Below, piece after piece: positions 57,829 to 64,000 of a stretch of DNA of 64,000 nt. Position 1 is the first letter of the stretch. Each line of letters starts with the position of its first letter. The position numbers and the translations under genes are program-made. Location of the stretch: contig CBDFKJ010000009.1 in NCBI GenBank assembly GCA_965248805.1, forward strand, positions 1,240,001 through 1,304,000. The letters are read 5' to 3'. The notes under the pieces were generated by a model that saw nothing but the letters and a program-made list of their open reading frames with translations, did no database searches and was not told the DNA's origin. This DNA comes from CBDFKJ01 sp965248805 (GTDB lineage: Bacteria; Pseudomonadota; Alphaproteobacteria; UBA6615).

Positions 57829-58326
57829 GTGGCCAAATCCTCATCGGCGGCGACGCGCGCGCGCGTTATTCCACCGCCCAAGCGTCTCGCCGCAAAGGTC
57901 GGTCGGGGCAAGGGCCTCGACCGGGCGGCGCTCAAGCGCGCAGAGGCCGTGCTCACCGAAGCACAGGCCAACGCGACCGAGTGGGCCGATGAGTACCTTG
58001 AGCACTTGCAAGAGGTCGCTTCGGCCCTGACTCACGGCCACGAGGAGAACAAGGCCGGCCTGACGACCCAGGCCTACCGTTGGGCCCACGAAATGCGCGG
58101 CAGCGGCGCCAGCTTTGGTTTCCCTCTGGTCACGCGGATCGGCGACAGCCTGTGCCGCTACATCGACGCGCTGCCGCCCCGCGGCATCGCCGACGCCACG
58201 GTCGTCTGTTCGCACGCCGACGCACTACGCGCCGTGATCAGCGCCGACGCACGTGGCGACGGTGGCGACTTGGGTCAGGCGTTGGCCGCCGAGCTCGGCC
58301 AGCTGGTCGATCGGGCGATCGGCTAG
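57829..58326 (+). CDS. Hpt-domain phosphotransfer protein
   Basis: A 165-residue protein. After a basic, flexible N-terminus (about 40 residues) come helices containing YRWAHEMRGSGASFGFPLVT. His87 in H-E-M-R-G-S-G matches the histidine phosphotransfer motif H-x-L-K-G-S/A-G. GTG at 57829 is chosen for the upstream GGGGG. It is followed 39 bases later by a CheY-like receiver, the natural phosphate partner. No histidine kinase is in the window, so the pair probably belongs to a phosphorelay whose kinase lies elsewhere. Confidence 0.72.
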   Translation: MAKSSSAATRARVIPPPKRLAAKVGRGKGLDRAALKRAEAVLTEAQANATEWADEYLEHLQEVASALTHGHEENKAGLTTQAYRWAHEMRGSGASFGFPLVTRIGDSLCRYIDALPPRGIADATVVCSHADALRAVISADARGDGGDLGQALAAELGQLVDRAIG

Positions 58327-58365
58327 CCTATGCCCGCGTGTGGCTGAGGCCGCTGGTTGCCGATC

Positions 58366-58854
58366 ATGGCACTGGATCTGCGCAAGCTTGACGTCCTGAT
58401 CGTCGATGACAACTCCCACATGCGCACCTTGGTGATGCAGGTGCTGAAGGCGTTGGGCGTCGGCTCGATCCGAGAGGCGCCGGACGGGATGTCCGCCTTT
58501 GCCGAGCTCAAGCAGCGGCCGACCGATATCATCATCACCGACTGGATGATGGAGCCGTTGAATGGTTTGGAGTTCGTGCAACTGGTGCGCACCGCGTCCG
58601 ACAGCGTCGACCCCTATGTGCCGGTTGTCATGCTAACGGGACACACGGAAAAGATGCGCGTTACCCTGGCACGGGACAGCGGCGTCAACGAATTCCTGGC
58701 GAAGCCGTTCAGCGCAAAGCAGCTCTATGCGCGGCTGGCCCAGGTGATCGAACATCCCCGTCCCTTCATCAAGACCGCGTGCTATTTTGGCCCTGACCGG
58801 CGGCGGCGAGACAATCCCGCATACAAGGGCCCCAAGCGACCCTCGACGGACTAG
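58366..58854 (+). CDS. CheY-like single-domain response regulator
   Basis: A 162-residue receiver: acidic pocket LDVLIVDDNSHMRTL (Asp14, Asp15), phosphoacceptor Asp59 in IIITDWMMEPLNGLEFVQL, Thr in PVVMLTGHTEK and Lys in FLAKPFSAKQLY. About 35 extra C-terminal residues (YFGPDRRRRDNPAYKGPKRP) replace an output domain; the FGPDRRRR tail is reminiscent of alphaproteobacterial single-domain receivers. It is linked to the upstream Hpt gene. Confidence 0.88.
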   Translation: MALDLRKLDVLIVDDNSHMRTLVMQVLKALGVGSIREAPDGMSAFAELKQRPTDIIITDWMMEPLNGLEFVQLVRTASDSVDPYVPVVMLTGHTEKMRVTLARDSGVNEFLAKPFSAKQLYARLAQVIEHPRPFIKTACYFGPDRRRRDNPAYKGPKRPSTD

Positions 58855-58868
58855 TGCCGGACCCGGAA

Positions 58869-60608
58869 TCAGCCCCGTGCAGCGCTGCCGGCCGGTCGTG
58901 CCACGCTGGCGGCGCGCTGCGTTGCCTGTACCGGTCGCGTGATGGCGCGGCTCAGCAGTATGACCGGGACCAAACCCACAACGACGATGCTCAGGGCCGA
59001 CAATGACGCCTCGCGCAGCAATTCGTCCGATGCGTATTGATACACGTGCGTCGCCAACGTCTCGAAATTGAACGGCCGTAGAATGAGCGTGGCGGGCAAC
59101 TCCTTCATGCAATCGACGAAGACCAAGGCGCTTGCCGCGACCAGACTTGCGCGCATCAGCGGCAGATGCACGCGCAACAGCGTCGATCCCGGCCCGTGAC
59201 CAAGAGCGCGCGCCGCCATGTCGAGGCTCGGTGGGACTTTGGTCAGGCTGGCTTCCAGCGCGCCGAACGAGACCGCCAGAAACCGCGCGACGTAAGCGAA
59301 CACAACGGCGAATGCCGTGCCGCTCAAGATCAGTCCCGTTGAGACGCCGAGATATCGTCGGGCCAGATCATCGATGAAGTTGTCGGTCGCCGCGAACGGC
59401 ACGATGACGCCGATTGCCAGGACCGCGCCGGGAATTGCGTAGCCCACCGACGCCACGCGCACGCAGCTTACCAACCAGCGGCCGCGACCAAGGCGCAGGC
59501 TGTAGGCCAGGAAGGCGCCGATGCATACGGCCATGATTGCGGCGGCGGTGGACAACGAGATCGAATTCAATGCGGCGTCGAAATAGCGGTCCGTCGTTTC
59601 CGAGCCGAGGGACTGCAGCGCGTAACGCGCGAGCAACCCCGTCGGCAGGCCATACCCGAGCAGGATGGGCGCTGCACAGGCGATCACGGCGAGCGCCCGG
59701 CGCGCTGGCGACAGGCGATAGCGGGCGATGTTGCGATAGTGCGTCGTTGTGTGATGAAAGCGGCGGCCGCGCCGGGCCAGGCGCTCGGCGGCGAGCAGCG
59801 CGATCACGGCGCCCAGCATCACCAACGCGATCTGCGCCGCACCGCCGACATTGTTCATTTGCAGCCACACCGTGAACACACCCGCGGTCAGCGTCTGCAC
59901 CGCGAAGAAATCGACGGTGCCGAAATCGTTGAGCGTTTCCATCAGCGCCAAGGCGACGCCGACCACGATGGCCGGCCGTGCCAGCGGCACAGCGACACTG
60001 ACAAAACCATGCCACGGCCGCCGTCCCAGCATCCGGCTGGCCTCCAGCACGCACATCGATTGCTCTATGAACGAGGCCCGCGCCAGCATGTAGACATAGG
60101 GGTAAAGCGTCAGCGACATCACCGTAACCGCGCCGCCTAGGCTGCGAATGCCGGGAAACCCGTAGTCGCGCGGCGACTGCCAGCCGAATATCTGACGGAG
60201 CCAGGCTTGAACCGGCCCGGCATAGTCGAGCAGGTCCGTATAAACGTAGGCGACGATATAGGCCGGCACGGCCAACGGCAGCATCAGCGCCCAGCCGAAC
60301 AGACGTCGGAAGGGAAATTGGCACATCGTGACCAGCCACGCGGTGCCGACGCCGATCACGACGGTTCCGATGGCCACGCCGAGCATCAGGCGCAGGGTCG
60401 TCCATATGTAACCGGGCAGGACGGTGGCCAGCAGATGCGGCCAGATGTTGTCGGTGGGGTTTGCCGCCAGCCAAACGACCGCCGCGAGTGGCACCGCGAC
60501 GACGCCGGTCGCGAGACCGGCGCCGATGCCCCAACCCCAGCGCCTGCGTACGCCGGGGAGCTGGCCTAGATTGTGTGCACCAGCGATGTGGACGTGATCG
60601 ATCGCCAC
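58869..60608 (-). CDS. fbpB: Iron(III) ABC transporter permease (FbpB-like)
   Basis: A 579-residue double-length permease of the FbpB/SfuB/ThiP class, with two tandem binding-protein-dependent transport domains. About twelve helices are apparent, for example LLATVLPGYIWTTLRLMLGV and FGWALMLPLAVPAYIVAYVY in the first half and AVLAIGVIVPFAATDNFIDD in the second. An EAA-like loop (LDMAARALGHGPGSTLLRVH) is visible in the second half. It lies 52 bases downstream of the substrate-binding protein gene on the same strand. No ATPase gene follows in this window. The start, GTG 60608, is uncertain. Confidence 0.87.
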   Translation of the reverse strand: MAIDHVHIAGAHNLGQLPGVRRRWGWGIGAGLATGVVAVPLAAVVWLAANPTDNIWPHLLATVLPGYIWTTLRLMLGVAIGTVVIGVGTAWLVTMCQFPFRRLFGWALMLPLAVPAYIVAYVYTDLLDYAGPVQAWLRQIFGWQSPRDYGFPGIRSLGGAVTVMSLTLYPYVYMLARASFIEQSMCVLEASRMLGRRPWHGFVSVAVPLARPAIVVGVALALMETLNDFGTVDFFAVQTLTAGVFTVWLQMNNVGGAAQIALVMLGAVIALLAAERLARRGRRFHHTTTHYRNIARYRLSPARRALAVIACAAPILLGYGLPTGLLARYALQSLGSETTDRYFDAALNSISLSTAAAIMAVCIGAFLAYSLRLGRGRWLVSCVRVASVGYAIPGAVLAIGVIVPFAATDNFIDDLARRYLGVSTGLILSGTAFAVVFAYVARFLAVSFGALEASLTKVPPSLDMAARALGHGPGSTLLRVHLPLMRASLVAASALVFVDCMKELPATLILRPFNFETLATHVYQYASDELLREASLSALSIVVVGLVPVILLSRAITRPVQATQRAASVARPAGSAARG

Positions 60609-60660
60609 CGGTGTCAGCGCCCGCGTGTTCTACATCGGTGCCTTGGAAGCGAACGACGTG

Positions 60661-61686
60661 CTAACCGTCGTAGCCGACTTCGTTGACCAATCGAACCGCT
60701 GTTCCGCGCTGCTGCGCCACGGTTTCGAGGTTGATCTCGTCGGTCTTGAAGTCACCAAGCGACTGCAACAATGGCGACCACTCGACGCCCTCGCGCACCG
60801 GGTATTCGAAGTTGCGCTCGGCGTACAATTGCTGCGCAGATTCGCCGACCAGGAAGCGCATCAGGGCGATGGCATCATCTTTGTTCGGCGCCGAGCCGGT
60901 GAGCGCCATGCCGCTAAGATTGACGTGCGTGCCGCGGTCGGCCTGATTGGGAAACACGACATTCACCGCGCGCGCGGCCTCGGCCTGTTCCGGATCCTGC
61001 AGCATATTGCCGTAGTAATAGCTGTTGCCCAGCGCGACGTCGCAAAGGCCTTCCTTGATGGCCTTGATTTGCGCCCTGTCGTTGCCTTGCGGCTTGCGCG
61101 CCAGGTTGGCTTTGACGCCTGACAGCCAGGTCTTGGCGTCGGCCTCGCCCAGATGCGTGATCATGGCCGCGAGCAAAGCGACTTGATACTCGTGATGTCC
61201 GCTGCGGGTGCACACGCGGCCTGCCCATCGTGGCTCGGCCAAGTCCTCGTAGCGGGTGATGTCGCCGGGTGCCACCCGATGCTTCGAGGCGTAGATCACG
61301 CGTGCGCGCGCCGTCAGGCCGAACCAGTGTCCGTCGGGGTCGCGAAACTCGGTGGGGACCGTGGCGGCGATGACGTCGTCGCCTACGGGCTGCGTCAGGC
61401 CGTCCGCCTTGGCGATGCTCATGCGCGCGATGTCGGCGGTCAGCACCAGATCCGCCGGGCTGTTGCGACCCTCGCGCTTCAGGCGTTCGATCAGCCCCTT
61501 GTCGAGGTAGACCACGTTCACTTTGATGCCGGAGTCGGCGGAGAAGGCGTCCAGTAGCGGCTCGATGAGATAGGCTTGGCGGGTCGAGTAGATGTTGACG
61601 TCGGCAACGGCATCGACGGCCGCCAACGCCGGGACGATGGCGAGGCCGGCGCAGAGGGCTGCTTTGAGCGTGCGTATGGCGGGCAT
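60661..61686 (-). CDS. fbpA: Iron(III) ABC transporter substrate-binding protein (FbpA-like)
   Basis: A 341-residue periplasmic binding protein. ATG at 61686 follows AGGAGAG and opens a signal peptide (PAIRTLKAALCAGLAIVPAL ... AVDAVA). The mature start VNIYSTRQAYLIEPLLDAFS is typical of ferric-binding proteins. The paired Tyr ligands of FbpA are probably in VALGNSYYYGNMLQDPEQ. Palindromic sites at 61808-61834 and 62106-62122 suggest iron-responsive control. The gene is intact and followed by the permease. Confidence 0.9.
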   Translation of the reverse strand: MPAIRTLKAALCAGLAIVPALAAVDAVADVNIYSTRQAYLIEPLLDAFSADSGIKVNVVYLDKGLIERLKREGRNSPADLVLTADIARMSIAKADGLTQPVGDDVIAATVPTEFRDPDGHWFGLTARARVIYASKHRVAPGDITRYEDLAEPRWAGRVCTRSGHHEYQVALLAAMITHLGEADAKTWLSGVKANLARKPQGNDRAQIKAIKEGLCDVALGNSYYYGNMLQDPEQAEAARAVNVVFPNQADRGTHVNLSGMALTGSAPNKDDAIALMRFLVGESAQQLYAERNFEYPVREGVEWSPLLQSLGDFKTDEINLETVAQQRGTAVRLVNEVGYDG

Positions 61687-61807
61687 CTGGGTCTCTCCTG
61701 ACTGGGTTTGTTTCTCGTCTTTTGTTGGCGGTCGGTGCCGGCGAGACCATCTCAAACAGCGTGCTGTTACAGTGAGTTGAGATGCTTAGCCTTGACCTTG
61801 AGCAGCC

Positions 61808-61834
61808 TGCGAATGCGAATAAGTCGCAATCGCA
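61808..61834. promoter_or_regulatory. 27-bp palindrome, candidate Fur/Irr-type box 1
   Basis: Half-sites TGCGAATGCGA and TCGCAATCGCA flank a 5-base centre; 10 of 11 positions are complementary. The TGCGAAT...TCGCA pattern resembles alphaproteobacterial Fur-type operators as I remember them. It lies about 120 bases upstream of the fbpA start, in or near the promoter. Confidence 0.55.
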
Positions 61835-62105
61835 AGCAATTTGTATCGAACCGGGGTCGAAATTGCAAGGCCAAACGGCCACGGGACACTTCCCGGGCGC
61901 CTGGGCCGCAAAACGGTCCGGCGCCGCTGGAGGCGAGCCTGAGTGATAAAGCTGGGTCGTGACCGGTAAGGCTCGGTGTCCCTCCCTGACCGGCCGGACC
62001 AGGGAGGGGCCGAGTCTGCCGCCACGCCTGCCTGGGAACGTGGTCGGCAAGTCGGCCGCTGGGGGAGGAGACATCGATCGGTCCCGGCGGCGCCTGGATA
62101 TGCAA

Positions 62106-62122
62106 TTGCGACGCATTCGCAA
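62106..62122. promoter_or_regulatory. 17-bp palindrome, candidate Fur/Irr-type box 2
   Basis: TTGCGA-CGCAT-TCGCAA is a perfect 6-bp inverted repeat sharing the TGCGA/TCGCA half-site and 5-base spacing of box 1. It lies about 420 bases upstream of fbpA. Confidence 0.45.
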
Positions 62123-62262
62123 GTCGTTTCCGTTTTCTAGGCAAGTCCTGTTGCGTGCGCAAGCAAAAATGTTGGCTCTAGCGCAGAACGCCGCGAGGAG
62201 GGCGCGAGTCTGCGGCTTCGGTGCGCGAAAGCGTATCGCGAAGGAGGCGGTGGCCGCCGCCG

Positions 62263-63306
62263 TCAGCTGGCGCGGGGCTTGAGGAACCGTTCCTCGGCGA
62301 TCGCGTCGGCGATGGTGTGAGTCGCCGTTCGTGTGACGTCGGCGCGCGTGAAAATCTCCATCAACGTGTCGGCGATCTTGTCCACGTGCCGAGTGATGGC
62401 GTCGTCATCGTGGGAGGTGCCGTAGGCGACCTCGATGATGCCGCCGGCGTTGACGACATAGTCGGGCGCATAGAGGATGCCGCGCTCGGGCAGCGCCTCG
62501 CCATCACTGGGTTCCGCCAATTGATTGTTCGCCGATCCGGCGATGATCTTGGCGCGTATGCGCGGCACGGTCTGATCGCTCAAGACGCCGCCGAGCGCGC
62601 AGGGCGCCAGCACATCGACGTCTGCCTCGATGATGGCGTCGGTCGCGACCGGTTCGGCGCCGAATTCGTCGCCCGCACGCGCGACCGTGTCCCGATTGAT
62701 GTCGCTGACAACCAATTCGGCACCGTCGTCGTGCAGGTACTTGCACAACGGATAGCCGACCTGTCCCAGACCCTGCACCGCCACGCGTACGCTCTCCAGA
62801 TCGCCGGCGTTGCGCTTGAGTTTGTATTGAACGGCGGCGCGAATGCCTTTGTAGACGCCGTAGGCTGTGTAGGGGGACGGGTTGCCGCAGCCCTCGGTCG
62901 TGCACGCGACGTGAGGCGTGGTCTCGGCGATGACGTCCATGTCCGCGACGGTCGTGCCGACATCCTCGGCGATCACGTAGCGGCCGCCCAACGAGTCGAC
63001 AAAGCGGCCCATGGCGCGTAGCAATTCCGGGCTCTTGTGGCGCTTGGCATCGCCGATGATGACCGCCTTGCCGCCGCCGAAGGGCAGGTCCGCCAGCGCC
63101 GACTTGTAGGTCATTCCACGTGCCAGCCGCAGCGCGTCGGTCAGGGCCTCGGCGTCGGAGGCATACGGCCACATGCGGCAGCCGCCCACCGCGGGCCCAC
63201 GATTGGTGTTGTGAATGGCGATAATGGCGCGCAGGCCGGCGTCGGTGTCGTGGTGGAACGCGATGTGTTCGTGGCGGTCGAATTCGCGATGCGTAAAGAC
63301 GGTCAT
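62263..63306 (-). CDS. ldh: Leucine dehydrogenase (Glu/Leu/Phe/Val dehydrogenase family)
   Basis: NAD-dependent oxidative deamination of branched-chain amino acids, chiefly leucine to 4-methyl-2-oxopentanoate. It has 347 residues. The N-terminal domain has GPAVGGCRMWPYASDAEALT, and the catalytic lysine is in YKSALADLPFGGGKAVIIGD. The Rossmann domain has VAVQGLGQVGYPLCKYLHDD and NNQLAEPSDGEAL. The short length favours leucine or phenylalanine dehydrogenase over glutamate dehydrogenase. It is intact, although the downstream leucine pathway at 49-58 kb is broken. Confidence 0.9.
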   Translation of the reverse strand: MTVFTHREFDRHEHIAFHHDTDAGLRAIIAIHNTNRGPAVGGCRMWPYASDAEALTDALRLARGMTYKSALADLPFGGGKAVIIGDAKRHKSPELLRAMGRFVDSLGGRYVIAEDVGTTVADMDVIAETTPHVACTTEGCGNPSPYTAYGVYKGIRAAVQYKLKRNAGDLESVRVAVQGLGQVGYPLCKYLHDDGAELVVSDINRDTVARAGDEFGAEPVATDAIIEADVDVLAPCALGGVLSDQTVPRIRAKIIAGSANNQLAEPSDGEALPERGILYAPDYVVNAGGIIEVAYGTSHDDDAITRHVDKIADTLMEIFTRADVTRTATHTIADAIAEERFLKPRAS

Positions 63307-63550
63307 GCCCCGTACCTTCGCCTCGATGCGTTTGGTGAGCGCACTGTCACCGTCCGTTTAAGATGCGGGTTCGCCGTTAATTTTCAATGAAATATCAATA
63401 GGTTGTGATCCAGGGTCGAATGCTGCGCGGGCGCTTGCGATCAAATATCGGTGGCACATTGCCGGCGAGCAATCGCGACACAATATTTCGTTTCACGGAT
63501 TGGCCGCGCCCGGCTGGTTACAGTAACTTGGCGGCCGGAGGGTTGCGGAC

Positions 63551-63784
63551 ATGAAGGCCTCATCGGATCTGCGTGTACCACCGCCGATCTGGCTGCAGCC
63601 GGACGGCGCACGGGTGTCGTGTACCGAAAAGCTGAAGGTGCTGGAGGAAAACCTCGGCGAGATCCAGGAGATCTGCCAGGAGGCGCTGGAAGACGGCATT
63701 CTGATGGGCTGTGACGAGGCCCAGCTCCGGACCTACCTGCATCAACTCGTCGAGGCCTTGAACAACCCCTACAGGAACGACTGA
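63551..63784 (+). CDS. Small conserved alphaproteobacterial protein, 77 residues
   Basis: It begins MKASSDLRVPPPIWLQPDGA and contains SCTEKLKVLEENLGEIQEIC, a helix with conserved Cys, then GCDEAQLRTYLHQLVEALNN. GGAGGG precedes the ATG. I recall similar short proteins in Rhodospirillales-like genomes, always unnamed. It is soluble, acidic and helical. A hairpin (GGCCGG-atcaag-CCGGCC, 63791-63808) follows but lacks a T tract. Confidence 0.7.
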   Translation: MKASSDLRVPPPIWLQPDGARVSCTEKLKVLEENLGEIQEICQEALEDGILMGCDEAQLRTYLHQLVEALNNPYRND

Positions 63785-63820
63785 AGCGCGGGCCGGATCA
63801 AGCCGGCCACAGGCGGGGCG

Positions 63821-64000
63821 ATGGCCGCGCGGTCCATCATTATCGATTGCGATCCCGGACAGGACGACGCGGTCATGCTGCTGCTGGCGTTGGCCTCGCC
63901 GGAGGAACTGGACGTCCGCAGCATTACCACAGTCGCCGGCAACGTGCCGCTGGATCTGACCCAGCGCAACGCCCGCATCATGTGCGATCTGGCCGGGCGC
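63821..64000 (+). CDS. Nucleoside hydrolase (IunH-type), 3' end outside the window
   Basis: The 60 visible residues start MAARSIIIDCDPGQDDAVML. The DxDPGxDDA aspartate cluster binds Ca2+ and ribose in inosine/uridine-preferring nucleoside hydrolases, and SITTVAGNVPLDLTQRNA is the next conserved block. GGCGGGGCG precedes the ATG. Such enzymes split ribonucleosides into base and ribose. The gene continues past 64000. Confidence 0.88.
   Translation, partial: MAARSIIIDCDPGQDDAVMLLLALASPEELDVRSITTVAGNVPLDLTQRNARIMCDLAGR

Larger units (their letters stand above)
61687..62262. other. Regulatory intergenic region upstream of fbpA
   Basis: About 575 bases separate fbpA from the leucine dehydrogenase stop. 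It holds no convincing gene. It is less GC-rich around 61770-61870 and contains the two palindromes described separately. The promoter of the iron importer should be here. Confidence 0.5.

Noticed and set aside
61767..62162. Minus-strand 131-codon frame upstream of fbpA as a gene
   Set aside because: Arg/Pro-rich with no family features, overlapping the palindromic regulatory region.
63791..63808. Hairpin between the 77-residue gene and the nucleoside hydrolase as a terminator
   Set aside because: Good 6-bp stem but no T tract follows on either strand; it may be chance in GC-rich DNA.

Overview
The window is high-GC DNA from an alphaproteobacterium, probably of a Rhodospirillales-like lineage. 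The ATP12-type F1 assembly chaperone, the DUF1194, DUF6524, DUF2147 and SHOCT proteins, LipB, the MgtE transporter and the two biotin-dependent acyl-CoA carboxylases support this. No rRNA or CRISPR array is visible. One tRNA (Asn, GTT) is present. The strongest impression is of a chromosome that has recently filled with insertion sequences and is losing catabolic genes while housekeeping-type genes stay intact.

Layout. 1-3.3 kb: a frameshifted Na+/H+ antiporter and a secreted PQQ alcohol dehydrogenase. 3.3-4.8 kb: a CocE/NonD hydrolase remnant split by an IS1595-family element. 4.8-9.6 kb: a catabolic run of class V aminotransferase, sulfatase, uronate-dehydrogenase-like protein, cupin, and cobalt-type nitrile hydratase alpha and partial beta; the cupin and the alpha gene are frameshifted. 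9.5-13 kb: a lipoprotein, polyphosphate kinase and a small CPVC protein. 13-15 kb: a DUF6524 gene cut by IS1182 copy A. 15-18 kb: a protocatechuate 4,5-cleavage remnant (LigI intact, LigC broken, one VOC protein). 18-21 kb: a membrane-fused spermidine synthase and a beta carbonic anhydrase. 21-25 kb: IS1182 copy B, a SYLF gene broken by a 19-bp tandem duplication, and a degenerate IS630. 25-32 kb: tRNA-Asn, a cytochrome P460 gene split by IS1182 copy C, a blue copper protein, a pseudouridine synthase, a HAD phosphatase, AsmA and ATP12. 32-36 kb: pccB and pccA, each with several frameshifts. 36-43 kb: an intact block of DUF1194, acylphosphatase, LipB, MgtE, DUF2147, SHOCT and a CsoR-controlled copper-efflux locus. 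43.5-49.1 kb: a truncated lipoprotein gene followed by four stacked insertion sequences of four families. 49.1-57.7 kb: a leucine/isovalerate (liu) operon in which the regulator, both methylcrotonyl-CoA carboxylase genes and the hydratase are disrupted, while isovaleryl-CoA dehydrogenase is intact. 57.8-64 kb: an Hpt/response-regulator pair, an iron ABC importer with palindromic upstream sites, leucine dehydrogenase, a small conserved protein and the start of a nucleoside hydrolase.

Functional reading. Lesions concentrate in catabolic genes (propionyl-CoA, leucine, nitrile, aromatic) and in one hydroxylamine-type cytochrome. Phosphate, iron, copper, magnesium and RNA-modification genes are intact. 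In three genes, removing an IS1182 element plus one copy of its 4-bp target duplication restores an uninterrupted reading frame, so those insertions are young. Other lesions are single-base indels, nonsense codons, an inferred deletion of about 33 bp, a 19-bp duplication and a small local rearrangement. That variety is easier to explain as real gene decay than as base-calling error, although raw reads would settle each indel.
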